A stretch of DNA of 16,108 nt from Acidiferrobacter sp. (GCA_002694065.1 NZKZ01000044.1:1-16108); one strand, 5' to 3'; shown: positions 1 through 7,936, counted from the first letter of the stretch. A program made the numbers and translations. Notes: generated by a model from the letters alone, not told the origin.

Positions 1-111
1 AGGATCGCACTTCATGTCGACCGGAATCGCTCAGGGGAACATCGGACCGACCCTGAATACGGCCCCCCTCGTTCCACTCGGTGGGTCCATGCCGGATAAA
101 AAGCAGCTCAG

Positions 112-1245
112 TCATTCGCTCGTCAGTGACCGCAGAAAAGTGTCAATTGTCTGTGAGGCGCTTTTCAGCGTGTGGTGGCCCAGAAACTTTTGCCGGGCGT
201 TTTGCCCCATGTGTTCGCGCAACTCGGAATCTTGCAACAGTCGCGTCAGAGCCTGTGAAAAAGCAGTCGTATTTTCAGGCTCGGTCAATATACCGGTGTG
301 CTCATCCTGAACAATCGTGGCTGTTCCGTCGGTGTGCCCCGCAACGACGGGCAGGGCATGGCGCTGGGCTTCAAGCAGGGACATGCCGAATGCTTCATTG
401 ATTGCCGGCCATACGAAAAGATCTGCGGCATTCAGATAGGGATGCACCTCATCTGTCGTTAACTGACCGGTAAAGTAAACGCGTTCTCGACCCAATGACG
501 CAAATGCGTCTTTCACTGGCTCCGCGGCCTCCCCGTCACCAATGATGATCAGACGCCACGCAAGATCGGTCACCGCGTCGAGCGCCTTGGCCAACATGCT
601 GAACGATCGTTGTTTGTCTCCTTTTCGCATCATCGCGACCGTCACCAGCCAGGGCAGTTCGGAGTCAATATCGAACGTGCGTCCTAACTGCTGCTTAAGT
701 TGACCCCGTTGGTCAGACGGCGAGGCAGTTTCATGAGTGAACGGCAAGAGAGAAAGCTGTTTTGCTTTTGGTTTTAGAAAAGGCTGGATGCACTCGTGGT
801 CGCGAGGGTTGAGCGAGACAATTCCTGCAGCCCGCCCGAGCGCTGTTTCGACGCTGGACAACCCCTCGCGCCAGGGCCCGTTTTTTTGTTTGGGCGCGTA
901 GGAGGCTTCGGCAACGACATAGGGAATACCAAGCCCTTCACAGACCTTCGGACCTATCCAGTCCGGCGCCTTGTGAAAAAGGTGATAGGTAAACCAAAGA
1001 TCAATGGAATGAGAGCGGTGCTGCAGTTCTTCGAGGATGCGCTCGGCTTCAGCCGCGCTCTGCTCCCTGATTTTTCGCTGGTTTTCCAGATCTCCCGAGA
1101 TGTCGATGGAGCGGTGCTGACTCATCAATCGAACGTCATGGCCAGCCTGGGTCATCGCCTCGATCAGAAGCCGCGCGAGGGTTCTGTCGCCTGAGGGAGA
1201 GGGATGGTCAGGCGCCTTCATGGGAGCATAGAAACCAATCTTCAT
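112..1245 (-). CDS. GT4-family glycosyltransferase (GT-B fold)
   Basis: A 377-residue protein that probably transfers a sugar from a nucleotide-sugar donor in the cytoplasm, as retaining GT4 enzymes do; the acceptor cannot be read from sequence. The N-terminal half (from MKIGFYAPMKAP) resembles the GT-B acceptor domain, with a Gly/Ser-rich stretch near residues 16-20. The C-terminal half (about 195-377) is the donor domain, with strands such as LIIIGDGEAA and the EX7E motif INEAFGMSLLE, glutamates E284 and E292. Length is normal for the family. Its ATG shares one base with the stop of the upstream glycosyltransferase (TGATG), so translation is probably coupled. No signal peptide or membrane segment is evident. 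The family is clear; the role in capsule, LPS or exopolysaccharide is inference. Confidence 0.9.
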   Translation of the reverse strand: MKIGFYAPMKAPDHPSPSGDRTLARLLIEAMTQAGHDVRLMSQHRSIDISGDLENQRKIREQSAAEAERILEELQHRSHSIDLWFTYHLFHKAPDWIGPKVCEGLGIPYVVAEASYAPKQKNGPWREGLSSVETALGRAAGIVSLNPRDHECIQPFLKPKAKQLSLLPFTHETASPSDQRGQLKQQLGRTFDIDSELPWLVTVAMMRKGDKQRSFSMLAKALDAVTDLAWRLIIIGDGEAAEPVKDAFASLGRERVYFTGQLTTDEVHPYLNAADLFVWPAINEAFGMSLLEAQRHALPVVAGHTDGTATIVQDEHTGILTEPENTTAFSQALTRLLQDSELREHMGQNARQKFLGHHTLKSASQTIDTFLRSLTSE

Positions 1246-1247
1246 CA
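1243..1247 (-). other. TGATG stop/start overlap coupling two glycosyltransferases
   Basis: Read on the minus strand, bases 1247 to 1243 are TGATG. TGA ends the WcaL-like glycosyltransferase and ATG starts the next one, sharing a single A. Such overlaps usually go with translational coupling by terminating ribosomes, which would keep the two enzymes in similar amounts. Confidence 0.8.
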
Positions 1248-2477
1248 GTCGGCTCCTTCCACATCCCCGATTAGAGCGATGAGCGGCTCGATGTTGTCCC
1301 GATGATCAAACTCCTGGGTCACCCGGGTTTTTGCGGCAGCGGCGAGGTTCGCTCTTAATTCAGGGTTGCGGCCGACACGTTGAATCGCATCGGAGAGCGC
1401 CACAGCGTCGTCGGGAGAAACCAGAAGACCGTGTTTATCGGGGACAATGAACTCAGCAATGCCGGGGAGGTCGCTCGTGATGATTGCAAGACCCTGGCTT
1501 GCCGCCTCCATCAAGACATTGGGCAAGCCGTCGCGATCACCTCCGGCGGCGATTCGGCTGGGTAAAATGAAGACATCACTCTCCCGATATAAAGACAACA
1601 CAGCCTCCTGGGGTTGCGGCCCAAGCCAGGAGATCCGCTTGTCGAGACCGAGATCAGCGGCAGCACGTTGCAGCGCCGGCAGTCTGTCACCGCCTCCGAC
1701 ATGCTGCCAACGCCAGTGAAACTCGTCCGGGAGCGATGACAGAGCCGCAAGCAGTACGTCGAAACCTTTTTTTGGAACCGCCCGTCCGACGCTGAGGAGG
1801 TTAACCTCCCGTTGTGCGGTGACGCCGTTTGACTGACTGTGCCGATTCCCTGGATCAGAAAACCGCTCAGTATCCAGACCATGATAGAGCAATCTAAGCC
1901 GGGTCCCGGCTGGGGCAAGTTGTTTAAGGTGTGTAAACCCGGCCTGGGTACAGGTCACACCCCATGTGCAGTCGGCAAGCTTTTCGTGCTTTTCCCAATC
2001 CGGCGTCGTCCAGATGTCTTTCGCATGAGCGGAAAACGACCACGGTATGTCGCGAACGGTTGCCGCATAGCGGGTGACGGACGCTGGGGTATGCATGAAA
2101 TGGGCATACATCAGGGAGGTAGATGATCGGGCCTCCGTAGCCAATACCAGAGCCTGCCCAAAGCGCCGAATACGGTTGATCGAGCGATCCCGCTTCAGAT
2201 CCCGGAGCCACAGAGTCCGGGCCGCAAGATACCCCGGGCGTTTCCGGGCGGCGCGCCACGCCCTTATTACCCGCAGTGGTTCCCGGTGAAGATATTCCGG
2301 CAGATAGAGCACCGGCGCACGAATTTCACGATGAATCGGATGCGTGGCGGGATCCGTAGGATAGCGAAGCGAGACAATTTCAAGGTCCACGCCGGCCTTC
2401 TCGAGGCTGTGAATCTCCTGCGCAATGAAGGTCTCCGACAGTCGCGGATAGCCTTTGAGTACGACTGCAACAGGCAT
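1245..2477 (-). CDS. GT4-family glycosyltransferase, WcaL-like
   Basis: A 410-residue GT4 glycosyltransferase with two Rossmann-like domains. The N-terminal block MPVAVVLKGYPRLSETFIAQ matches the YPRLSETFI opening typical of WcaL/colanic-acid-type enzymes, which build surface polysaccharides. The donor domain includes NLLSVGRAVPKKGFDVLL, and the catalytic-site motif appears as DGLPNVLME, with D316 in place of the usual first glutamate and E324 as the second; this DX7E variant is common in GT4. I chose the ATG at 2477. The frame stays open to 2570, but the extra 31 residues look unlike the family and would cover the divergent promoter region. No strong Shine-Dalgarno is seen. It heads a two-gene unit with the downstream glycosyltransferase. 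Acceptor and product are unknown. Confidence 0.88.
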   Translation of the reverse strand: MPVAVVLKGYPRLSETFIAQEIHSLEKAGVDLEIVSLRYPTDPATHPIHREIRAPVLYLPEYLHREPLRVIRAWRAARKRPGYLAARTLWLRDLKRDRSINRIRRFGQALVLATEARSSTSLMYAHFMHTPASVTRYAATVRDIPWSFSAHAKDIWTTPDWEKHEKLADCTWGVTCTQAGFTHLKQLAPAGTRLRLLYHGLDTERFSDPGNRHSQSNGVTAQREVNLLSVGRAVPKKGFDVLLAALSSLPDEFHWRWQHVGGGDRLPALQRAAADLGLDKRISWLGPQPQEAVLSLYRESDVFILPSRIAAGGDRDGLPNVLMEAASQGLAIITSDLPGIAEFIVPDKHGLLVSPDDAVALSDAIQRVGRNPELRANLAAAAKTRVTQEFDHRDNIEPLIALIGDVEGAD

Positions 2478-2514
2478 AGGTTGGGATCCGGGTCGCGTCG
2501 AGCCCGAGAACAGG

Positions 2515-2543
2515 TTCGACAAGAAGCAGGGGTATGCTATAAG
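2515..2543 (+). promoter_or_regulatory. Likely sigma70 promoter for the ABC protein gene
   Basis: TTCGAC (2515-2520) and TATAAG (2538-2543) are separated by exactly 17 bp, and TG lies one base upstream of the -10 (2535-2536), making an extended -10. Transcription would start near 2550, leaving a short leader before the ATG at 2572. This is a visual consensus match in the right place, not a proven promoter. Confidence 0.5.
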
Positions 2544-2562
2544 AGGGCGGTTGCGAGCGCAA
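2534..2562 (-). promoter_or_regulatory. Possible weak divergent promoter for the glycosyltransferase pair
   Basis: On the minus strand TTGCGC (complement of 2557-2562) and TAGCAT (complement of 2534-2539) are 17 bp apart. The matches are modest, 3/6 and 4/6. The -10 overlaps that of the plus-strand promoter back to back, so the two could compete or be co-regulated. Low confidence. Confidence 0.25.
2551..2562. promoter_or_regulatory. Small palindrome TTGCG-AG-CGCAA, candidate operator
   Basis: The 12 bases TTGCGAGCGCAA form an inverted repeat with perfect 5-bp arms around a 2-bp centre. It lies just after the predicted plus-strand transcription start, 9 bases before the ABC protein start codon, and covers the proposed minus-strand -35. 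That is a good place for a repressor site, but a short palindrome can arise by chance and I do not recognise it as a known regulator's box. Confidence 0.25.
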
Positions 2563-2571
2563 ACCACCACA

Positions 2572-5256
2572 ATGACCGACCCTAAAAAAGATCAGTCCAC
2601 GGCTTCTATCGAGGGGGATAACCCCGATTATCCCCGGATAGAGAAGTCGATTTATCGTTATGTCCTGCGGCATACCTTCCGCGGTCAGCTGTTCCTGCTG
2701 TTGTTGACCGCCTTGACGATGCCGCTTGTCTATATTTCGCTGGACATCCCCAAAAGGATTATCAACCAGGCGATCGACGGCAAGAATTTGCCGGAGACGA
2801 TCCTTGGCTTCGAAGTGACCCAGGTCAGTTTTCTGATGCTGCTTTCGGTCGGGTTTCTCGTAGCCGTGGTGGCCTCGGGTGGTCTGAAGTACTACTTGAA
2901 TGTTTATAAGGGCATTCTGGGGGAGCGCATGCTGCGCCGCTTCCGGTTCGATCTCTATGCGCGCATCCTGCGTTTTCCTTCAGCCAAGATTCGCCGGACT
3001 CCGCCTGCTGAAATCATCCCCATGATCACGGCGGAAACCGAGCCGCTTGGAGGGTTAATTGGGGACGCGATTGCCGCTCCGGCGTTTCAGGGCGCTTTGC
3101 TGCTCACTTACCTCTCTTTCATTTTCCAGCAGGATGTCTGGCTGGGACTGGCTTCGATTGCGCTCTATCCCCCCCAGATGTATCTCATCCCAAAACTGCA
3201 GGCGAAGGTAAACGCCCTCTCCAAGGCACGCGTCAAGACTGTCCGGGGGTTGGCCACTCATATCGGAGAAACCGTGCAGGGCGCTTCCGATATTCATGCC
3301 AACGACAGCGGACGTTTCGAGCAGGCCCGGACTTCAGGCCATCTGGGACGGATCTTTGGTATTCGTGAGGAGATCTATCGCAGGAAGTTTTTCATAAAGT
3401 TCCTCAACAATTTCCTGGCGCAAGTGACACCCTTTTTCTTTTTCTCCATTGGCGGCTATCTGGTCATCAAGGGAGAAGTTTCGCTCGGTGCTTTAGTGGC
3501 CGTTCTGGCCGCTTACAAGGATATCGGCCCACCGTGGAAAGAGTTACTGAAGTTCTATCAGGTTTTTGAAGATACGCGGGTCAAGTATCTCCAGGTGGCC
3601 GAACAGTTCGAGCCTGAGAACATGATCCGAAAGTCGCTGCTTGAGGCGCCTGATCAGGTCGAGCCCCTGTCAGGGGAGGTAAAGGCACAAGGCGTCAGTT
3701 ACGGAGACGACGAGACATCGACTGTCAGTAACGTGGCCTTCTCAGTACCGCTGGATACCCATGTCGCGATCGTAGGCGGGGCAGGTTCGGGCAAGAGTGA
3801 TGTGTCAGCGCTGGCGGCGAGGCTGATCTGGCCGACTTCCGGAAAGATTGAAGTGGGTCACCTTGATTGGGCGGAAACACCCGAGGCGGTTACCGGAAGA
3901 CGGGTTGGATGGGTTGGATCGACGCCGTACATTTTCACGGGGACCATTGCTCATAACCTGTATTACGGGCTTTTTAATTCCCCTGTGGCTCAAAAAGACG
4001 ATGACAGTCCTGAGGATAAACAACGGATACAGGAATCGATTGCCTCGGGGAACAGTGTCGACGATGCAGGCGCGGACTGGCTGGATCTGGCTGCCGTGGG
4101 TGTCCAGGGCATTGAGGAACTGCGTGAGCGGGCGAGGCAGGTCCTTGAAGTGGCGGACCTTGGAGAGGACGTATACCAGATGGGTCTTGCGACGCGAATT
4201 GCTGATGCACAGATCGATGCGCAGACCGAGTCAAAGATTCTTGAGGCGCGCAGACAGTTTCAGGAAAAGGGCCTGGATGTCACCATCTTTGACCCCGATA
4301 CCTACAACGTCAATATTTCGGTCTCGCAGAACATTCTCTTTGGTTATCCGCTGGCCGCTGAGTTTGCGCCGGAGCAGTTGCCCTCCAATCCTCTCGTTAC
4401 CGACCTGCTGAGAGAGGCCGGGTTGTTCGATGAATTCCTGCATTTGGGGGTGAAGGTGGCCCAGACAATGACCGAGGTGTTTGAAGGGGTCAGTCCAGAC
4501 AGCGACCTTTTTGAGCGTTTTAGCCTGATCAGTGGGGATGATCTTCCGATTCTCGAAGAAATTCTAAGAAGGCTGTCTGCCACAGAAGATCAGTCGCCGC
4601 AGTCCTTGCCCGAATCCGATCAGGAGGTTCTCAGGTCTTTTGTTTACCGTCTGGTCCCGGCACAACACCGTTTGGGTATTGTCGACGACTCCTTGCAGGC
4701 AAAGCTTCTTAAGGTGCGCGGACTGCTGCGGGAAAAATTGGGTGACGCGAACGATTCGGTAGATTTTCTCGACCCGGCGTCTCTCAACCCTGGTCTGGAT
4801 ATTGAGTCCAATGTGCTGTTTGGGGCGCTGCCTTTCGGCAAACCCGCCTTGCGGAGCAAGATACGCAAGAGCATCGATGAAGTGATTGATGCGGTTGAAT
4901 TACGGGCCTATGTGATGGCGTTGGGGCTGGACGCAGAGGTCGGGACGTCTGGCGGGAAACTCAGCAGCATTCAGCGGCAAAAGCTTGGATTTGCAAGAGC
5001 CCTGATGAAGCATCCCGATCTGCTCGTGGTTGATGAAGCGTTGGCACCGTTTGATTTCAATGTACGAGGCAGCCTCATCAAGGGGATTCGCGAGCATATG
5101 CGCGGTCGGGGAATCATCTGGGCGCTTGAGAGTGCGAGTTCGGTAGAACACTTTGAAGAAGTAGTGGTGATGGAGGCTGGAAGAATTCTCGAGCGGGGTC
5201 GCACCCAAGAACTCATGGCACGCGACGGCCCGCTGAAGACCCTGGTGGAAAATTGA
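2572..5256 (+). CDS. Fused permease-ATPase ABC exporter-like protein with expanded ATPase domain
   Basis: An 894-residue inner-membrane ABC half-transporter, presumably homodimeric. Residues about 37-316 hold six likely membrane helices (near 37-58, 85-105, 168-187, 188-206, 276-299 and 303-316), as in type I exporters. Walker A is GGAGSGKS (402-409, K408), and Walker B with the catalytic glutamate is LLVVDEA (D821, E822). They lie about 410 residues apart, far more than the usual 120-130. The Q-loop glutamine position is S450 (WVGSTPYIF), the signature is LSSIQ (797-801) instead of LSGGQ, and the switch-histidine position is E853. Between Q-loop and signature an NxxxG motif plus helix pattern occurs three times. 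The ATG at 2572 fits the promoter; a TTG at 2455 would run back into the divergent glycosyltransferase. Substrate unknown; the glycosyltransferases next door only hint at a glycan or lipid. I recall similar uncharacterised proteobacterial proteins but cannot verify that here. Confidence 0.85.
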   Translation: MTDPKKDQSTASIEGDNPDYPRIEKSIYRYVLRHTFRGQLFLLLLTALTMPLVYISLDIPKRIINQAIDGKNLPETILGFEVTQVSFLMLLSVGFLVAVVASGGLKYYLNVYKGILGERMLRRFRFDLYARILRFPSAKIRRTPPAEIIPMITAETEPLGGLIGDAIAAPAFQGALLLTYLSFIFQQDVWLGLASIALYPPQMYLIPKLQAKVNALSKARVKTVRGLATHIGETVQGASDIHANDSGRFEQARTSGHLGRIFGIREEIYRRKFFIKFLNNFLAQVTPFFFFSIGGYLVIKGEVSLGALVAVLAAYKDIGPPWKELLKFYQVFEDTRVKYLQVAEQFEPENMIRKSLLEAPDQVEPLSGEVKAQGVSYGDDETSTVSNVAFSVPLDTHVAIVGGAGSGKSDVSALAARLIWPTSGKIEVGHLDWAETPEAVTGRRVGWVGSTPYIFTGTIAHNLYYGLFNSPVAQKDDDSPEDKQRIQESIASGNSVDDAGADWLDLAAVGVQGIEELRERARQVLEVADLGEDVYQMGLATRIADAQIDAQTESKILEARRQFQEKGLDVTIFDPDTYNVNISVSQNILFGYPLAAEFAPEQLPSNPLVTDLLREAGLFDEFLHLGVKVAQTMTEVFEGVSPDSDLFERFSLISGDDLPILEEILRRLSATEDQSPQSLPESDQEVLRSFVYRLVPAQHRLGIVDDSLQAKLLKVRGLLREKLGDANDSVDFLDPASLNPGLDIESNVLFGALPFGKPALRSKIRKSIDEVIDAVELRAYVMALGLDAEVGTSGGKLSSIQRQKLGFARALMKHPDLLVVDEALAPFDFNVRGSLIKGIREHMRGRGIIWALESASSVEHFEEVVVMEAGRILERGRTQELMARDGPLKTLVEN

Positions 5257-5284
5257 GCCAGCCACCCATCGGGGCGACCCGCTG

Positions 5285-6172
5285 ATGAAAGAGATGGACA
5301 ACGCTGCGATCCATGTTCTGGAGCCCTCGGGCCCTCCAGAAAGTGACGTGCTGGATCGGAACCTCAGGGCAATTCGGGAACAGGGGTTTGAGGTGGATTA
5401 CACCCCTTGTCCGGTCGATGCAAAGACACGCCTGGAAATCGACGGAGTCGACATTCGTCTTGGTGCGCTGCAATCCGCTTTGGACAGCAAAAGCCGTTAT
5501 CTTCTCAGCGCCCGAGGCGGCTACGGTGCCAGCGAACTCTTGAGTCGCCTAGACTGGGATAGGTTGGCCAAAGAAGTTCCGAGGGTTCTGATCGGGTTTT
5601 CTGATATCAGTGCCCTGCAAAGCGCGCTATACGCCCGGCTGAATTGGCCGTCCTTGCATGCCCCGATGCCGGGATCCTCACTGTGGCAGGATGGAGAAGA
5701 CATTAGGGCGCTTCTGGGTCTATTGAAGTCAGACCGCCCCTGGACAGGGAGCATTGGCGTGGCGCCGGTCTCAAAGGCTTTGGGCCTGGAGTGTCAGGGG
5801 CGTCTCTTCGGAGGCTGCCTCAGCGTGCTAAGCAATCTGGTGGGGACTCCTAATCTGCCTTCGGATCTTTCCGGGCATGTCCTCTTTTTTGAGGACACCG
5901 GAGAAAGCGCACCCCGGCTGCTGCGATATTGGCGTCAGTGGCTGGATAGCGGCCTCTTAAAGGGCGTCAATGCTGTGGTATTCGGCCGGTTTACAGAGAT
6001 GGAGTCAATGGCAGAGGCAGACTCATGGGTCGTCACCGAGCTGGCCGCCAGGACACCGTGCCCGGTTTTTTCCTCGCGTGACTTCGGGCACGTGACGCCT
6101 AACGTGCCGCTTGCTATTGGCGCGCAGGCTGAGATCAAGCACGATCGCCTTCTCTGGAATCTTGATCTGTAG
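5285..6172 (+). CDS. ldcA: LD-carboxypeptidase (muramoyltetrapeptide carboxypeptidase, peptidase S66)
   Basis: A 295-residue S66 serine peptidase. In this family it removes the terminal D-Ala from murein tetrapeptides in the cytoplasm during peptidoglycan recycling. The expected landmarks appear in order: ARGGYG (about 78-83), IGFSDIS with nucleophile S106, LFFEDTGE with likely catalytic E203, VVFGRF, and FGHVTPNVPLAIG with H269. These give the Ser-Glu-His triad of LdcA. There is no signal peptide, as expected for a cytoplasmic recycling enzyme. The ATG at 5285 lies 28 bp after the ABC protein stop, with only a weak GGGG-type ribosome site; the N-terminus AIHVLEPSGPP aligns well with family starts. 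It may be read through from the ABC gene. Some S66 members act on other substrates, such as microcin peptides, so murein is likely rather than certain. Confidence 0.88.
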   Translation: MKEMDNAAIHVLEPSGPPESDVLDRNLRAIREQGFEVDYTPCPVDAKTRLEIDGVDIRLGALQSALDSKSRYLLSARGGYGASELLSRLDWDRLAKEVPRVLIGFSDISALQSALYARLNWPSLHAPMPGSSLWQDGEDIRALLGLLKSDRPWTGSIGVAPVSKALGLECQGRLFGGCLSVLSNLVGTPNLPSDLSGHVLFFEDTGESAPRLLRYWRQWLDSGLLKGVNAVVFGRFTEMESMAEADSWVVTELAARTPCPVFSSRDFGHVTPNVPLAIGAQAEIKHDRLLWNLDL

Positions 6173-6270
6173 GAGAATTGTCTTAAGGATGTCTTGTGCT
6201 GGGAATGGGTGCAAAGTACCATCCGGGTGTTGCCAAGCAGCGCCGTTCCAACCTTCCGAAAGTCAAATTT

Positions 6271-6276
6271 GAGGAG
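6271..6276 (+). promoter_or_regulatory. Shine-Dalgarno GAGGAG fixing the dapA start
   Basis: GAGGAG lies 7 bases before the ATG at 6284. This supports that start over the in-frame TTG at 6194, which would add 30 residues absent from DapA. The rest of 6173-6283 shows no gene, terminator hairpin or convincing promoter. Confidence 0.75.
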
Positions 6277-6283
6277 TTCCCAG

Positions 6284-7159
6284 ATGTTCACAGGCAGTAT
6301 GGTGGCGATGGTCACCCCGATGCACGATGATGGCAGTGTTGACTGGACCGCATTGGAGGGGTTGGTAAATCACCACGTTGCGGAAGGTACTGATGCCATT
6401 GTCTCCGTAGGAACCACAGGCGAGTCTGCCACCCTGAACCATGATGAACATGGCGAGGTGATCGCGCGGACAGTAAAGGCGGCAGCTGGACGCATTCCCG
6501 TGATTGGTGGGACGGGGGCCAATTCGACAGCCGAAGCCATCTCATTGACCCGCCATGCTGCTGAAGTGGGTGTCGATGCCTGCCTTCTTGTGGTGCCGTA
6601 CTACAACAAGCCTCCCCAGGAAGGGCTTTATCAGCATTTCAAGGCGATTGCCGATGCCGTTTCGATTCCGCAGATTCTGTATAACGTGCCGGGGCGTACC
6701 GGTGTGGATATGCACAACGACACGACGTTGCGTCTTGCCGAGATTGACAATATTGTCGCAATCAAGGACGCAACCAATGACCTTGATCGTGGCCGGGATC
6801 TGATCAGCCGGGCGCCACAGGACTTTCTCATCTATTCCGGAGAAGATGGGACGGCTTGCGAATTAATGATTGCAGGCGGCAAGGGCACCATTTCGGTGAC
6901 CGCTAACGCCGCTCCCAACCTGATGCACCGGATGTGTCAGGCGGCGATTGCCGGAGACGCCGATTCGGCGCGGGCGCTCAATAACCAACTGGCGGATTTG
7001 CATAAAGCCATGTTTGTGGAATCCAACCCGATCCCGGCGAAGTGGGCAGTCTCGCAACAAGGACTTATAGGCGGGGGCATTCGTTTGCCGCTGCTTCCTC
7101 TGTCTTCACAGTGTCACGACGAAGTGCGCTCCGCGATGTCCGGCGCCGGCGTCCTGTAA
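6284..7159 (+). CDS. dapA: 4-hydroxy-tetrahydrodipicolinate synthase
   Basis: Condenses pyruvate with aspartate semialdehyde in the cytoplasm, the first committed step of the diaminopimelate/lysine pathway. The 291-residue protein is a standard TIM barrel, and key residues fall at the E. coli numbers: T44-T45 in VGTTGES, Y133 and R138 in YNVPGR, and the Schiff-base lysine K161 in AIKDATNDL. The substrate loop VPYYNKPPQEGL is intact. The ATG at 6284 has an excellent GAGGAG site. It follows the LD-carboxypeptidase by 111 bp and precedes purC by 27 bp, so dapA-purC-purL may form one transcript. In E. coli bamC lies between dapA and purC; here nothing does. Annotation is secure. Confidence 0.97.
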   Translation: MFTGSMVAMVTPMHDDGSVDWTALEGLVNHHVAEGTDAIVSVGTTGESATLNHDEHGEVIARTVKAAAGRIPVIGGTGANSTAEAISLTRHAAEVGVDACLLVVPYYNKPPQEGLYQHFKAIADAVSIPQILYNVPGRTGVDMHNDTTLRLAEIDNIVAIKDATNDLDRGRDLISRAPQDFLIYSGEDGTACELMIAGGKGTISVTANAAPNLMHRMCQAAIAGDADSARALNNQLADLHKAMFVESNPIPAKWAVSQQGLIGGGIRLPLLPLSSQCHDEVRSAMSGAGVL

Positions 7160-7186
7160 AGACATTTCAATCAGGGTTAACGCGTC

Positions 7187-7915
7187 GTGCCAAGAGGTGA
7201 AGAGCTTTATTCGGGCAAAGCCAAGTCCGTCTTCCTGACTGAGGATCCTGCTCGGCTTGTCCTGGAGTTCCGGGATGACACCTCTGCGTTTGACGGGCAA
7301 AAAGTCGATCAGCTTGACCGCAAGGGGATGATCAACAACCGCTTTAACGCCTTCATCATGGAACACCTTGAGGCGCAGGGGGTTGCCACGCATTTTGACG
7401 CACTGCTCAGCGACAATGAATCCCGGGTCAAGCGCCTTGATATGATTCCGGCCGAGTGTGTCGTTCGTAATGTCGCGACGGGTTCTTTGTGCCGTCGTCT
7501 GGGGGTGGAAGAGGGTCTGGATCTTGTGCCACCGACCTTCGAGTTCTTTTTAAAGAATGATGAACTGCACGATCCCATGATCAACGAGTATCACATTGCG
7601 TCTTTTGGCTGGGCCAGTTCGGCCGAAGTCGAATCGATGAAAGCCCAGACCTTCCGAGTCAATGAAATCCTGAGCAAGCTTTTTGCCGACGGGGGCATGA
7701 TTCTGGTGGACTTCAAGCTGGAGTTCGGCCGTTTTGACGGTGAACTGCTGCTCGGAGACGAATTTACACCCGATGGATGCCGGCTCTGGGATGCCGATAC
7801 CCGTAAGAAACTCGATAAAGATCGATTCCGTCAGGGGCTCGGTGGTGTCGTGGAGGCCTATGAAGAGGTGGCTCTGCGGCTTGGTGTCGATCTTGAGGCC
7901 ACCATTGCGGGCTGA
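7187..7915 (+). CDS. purC: Phosphoribosylaminoimidazole-succinocarboxamide synthase (SAICAR synthase)
   Basis: Joins CAIR and aspartate using ATP to make SAICAR in de novo purine synthesis. The 242-residue length matches single-domain bacterial PurC. Recognisable segments are EELYSGKAKSVF at the N-terminus, RDDTSAFDG, the signature VVRNVATGSL, DFKLEFGR, and the C-terminal DEFTPDGCRLWD. Translation probably starts at GTG 7187, since EELYSGKAK must sit near the N-terminus; the ribosome site is weak (AGGG near 7175). It lies 27 bp after dapA and 21 bp before purL, consistent with an operon. No PurR-type operator was recognised upstream, so any purine control would act elsewhere. Confidence 0.97.
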   Translation: MPRGEELYSGKAKSVFLTEDPARLVLEFRDDTSAFDGQKVDQLDRKGMINNRFNAFIMEHLEAQGVATHFDALLSDNESRVKRLDMIPAECVVRNVATGSLCRRLGVEEGLDLVPPTFEFFLKNDELHDPMINEYHIASFGWASSAEVESMKAQTFRVNEILSKLFADGGMILVDFKLEFGRFDGELLLGDEFTPDGCRLWDADTRKKLDKDRFRQGLGGVVEAYEEVALRLGVDLEATIAG

Positions 7916-7936
7916 TCGCCTGCTTGGAACCCCGCC

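Noticed and set aside
1..111. Possible next minus-strand gene starting with ATG at 15 (ATGAAGTGCGATCCT)
   Set aside because: Only five codons are inside the window and no clear Shine-Dalgarno precedes it. The glycosyltransferase operon may continue leftward, but this cannot be supported. No terminator is seen in 1-111 either.
2478..2570. N-terminal extension of the WcaL-like glycosyltransferase to 2570
   Set aside because: The extra 31 residues do not resemble the family, whose N-terminus begins at the VAVVLKGYPRLSET block, and they span the divergent promoter region.
2455..2571. Upstream extension of the ABC protein to a TTG at 2455
   Set aside because: It would overlap the start of the divergent glycosyltransferase, cover the likely promoter, and add residues unlike an exporter N-terminus. 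ATG 2572 is preferred.
3848..4411. Plus-strand open frame of 187 codons within the ABC gene in another frame
   Set aside because: The ABC frame shows conserved motifs and an internal repeat across this stretch. The alternative is Arg/Leu-rich and has no ribosome site.
6194..6222. TTGTGC-17-TACCAT as a dapA promoter
   Set aside because: The -35 matches consensus at only 3/6 positions and nothing else supports it.
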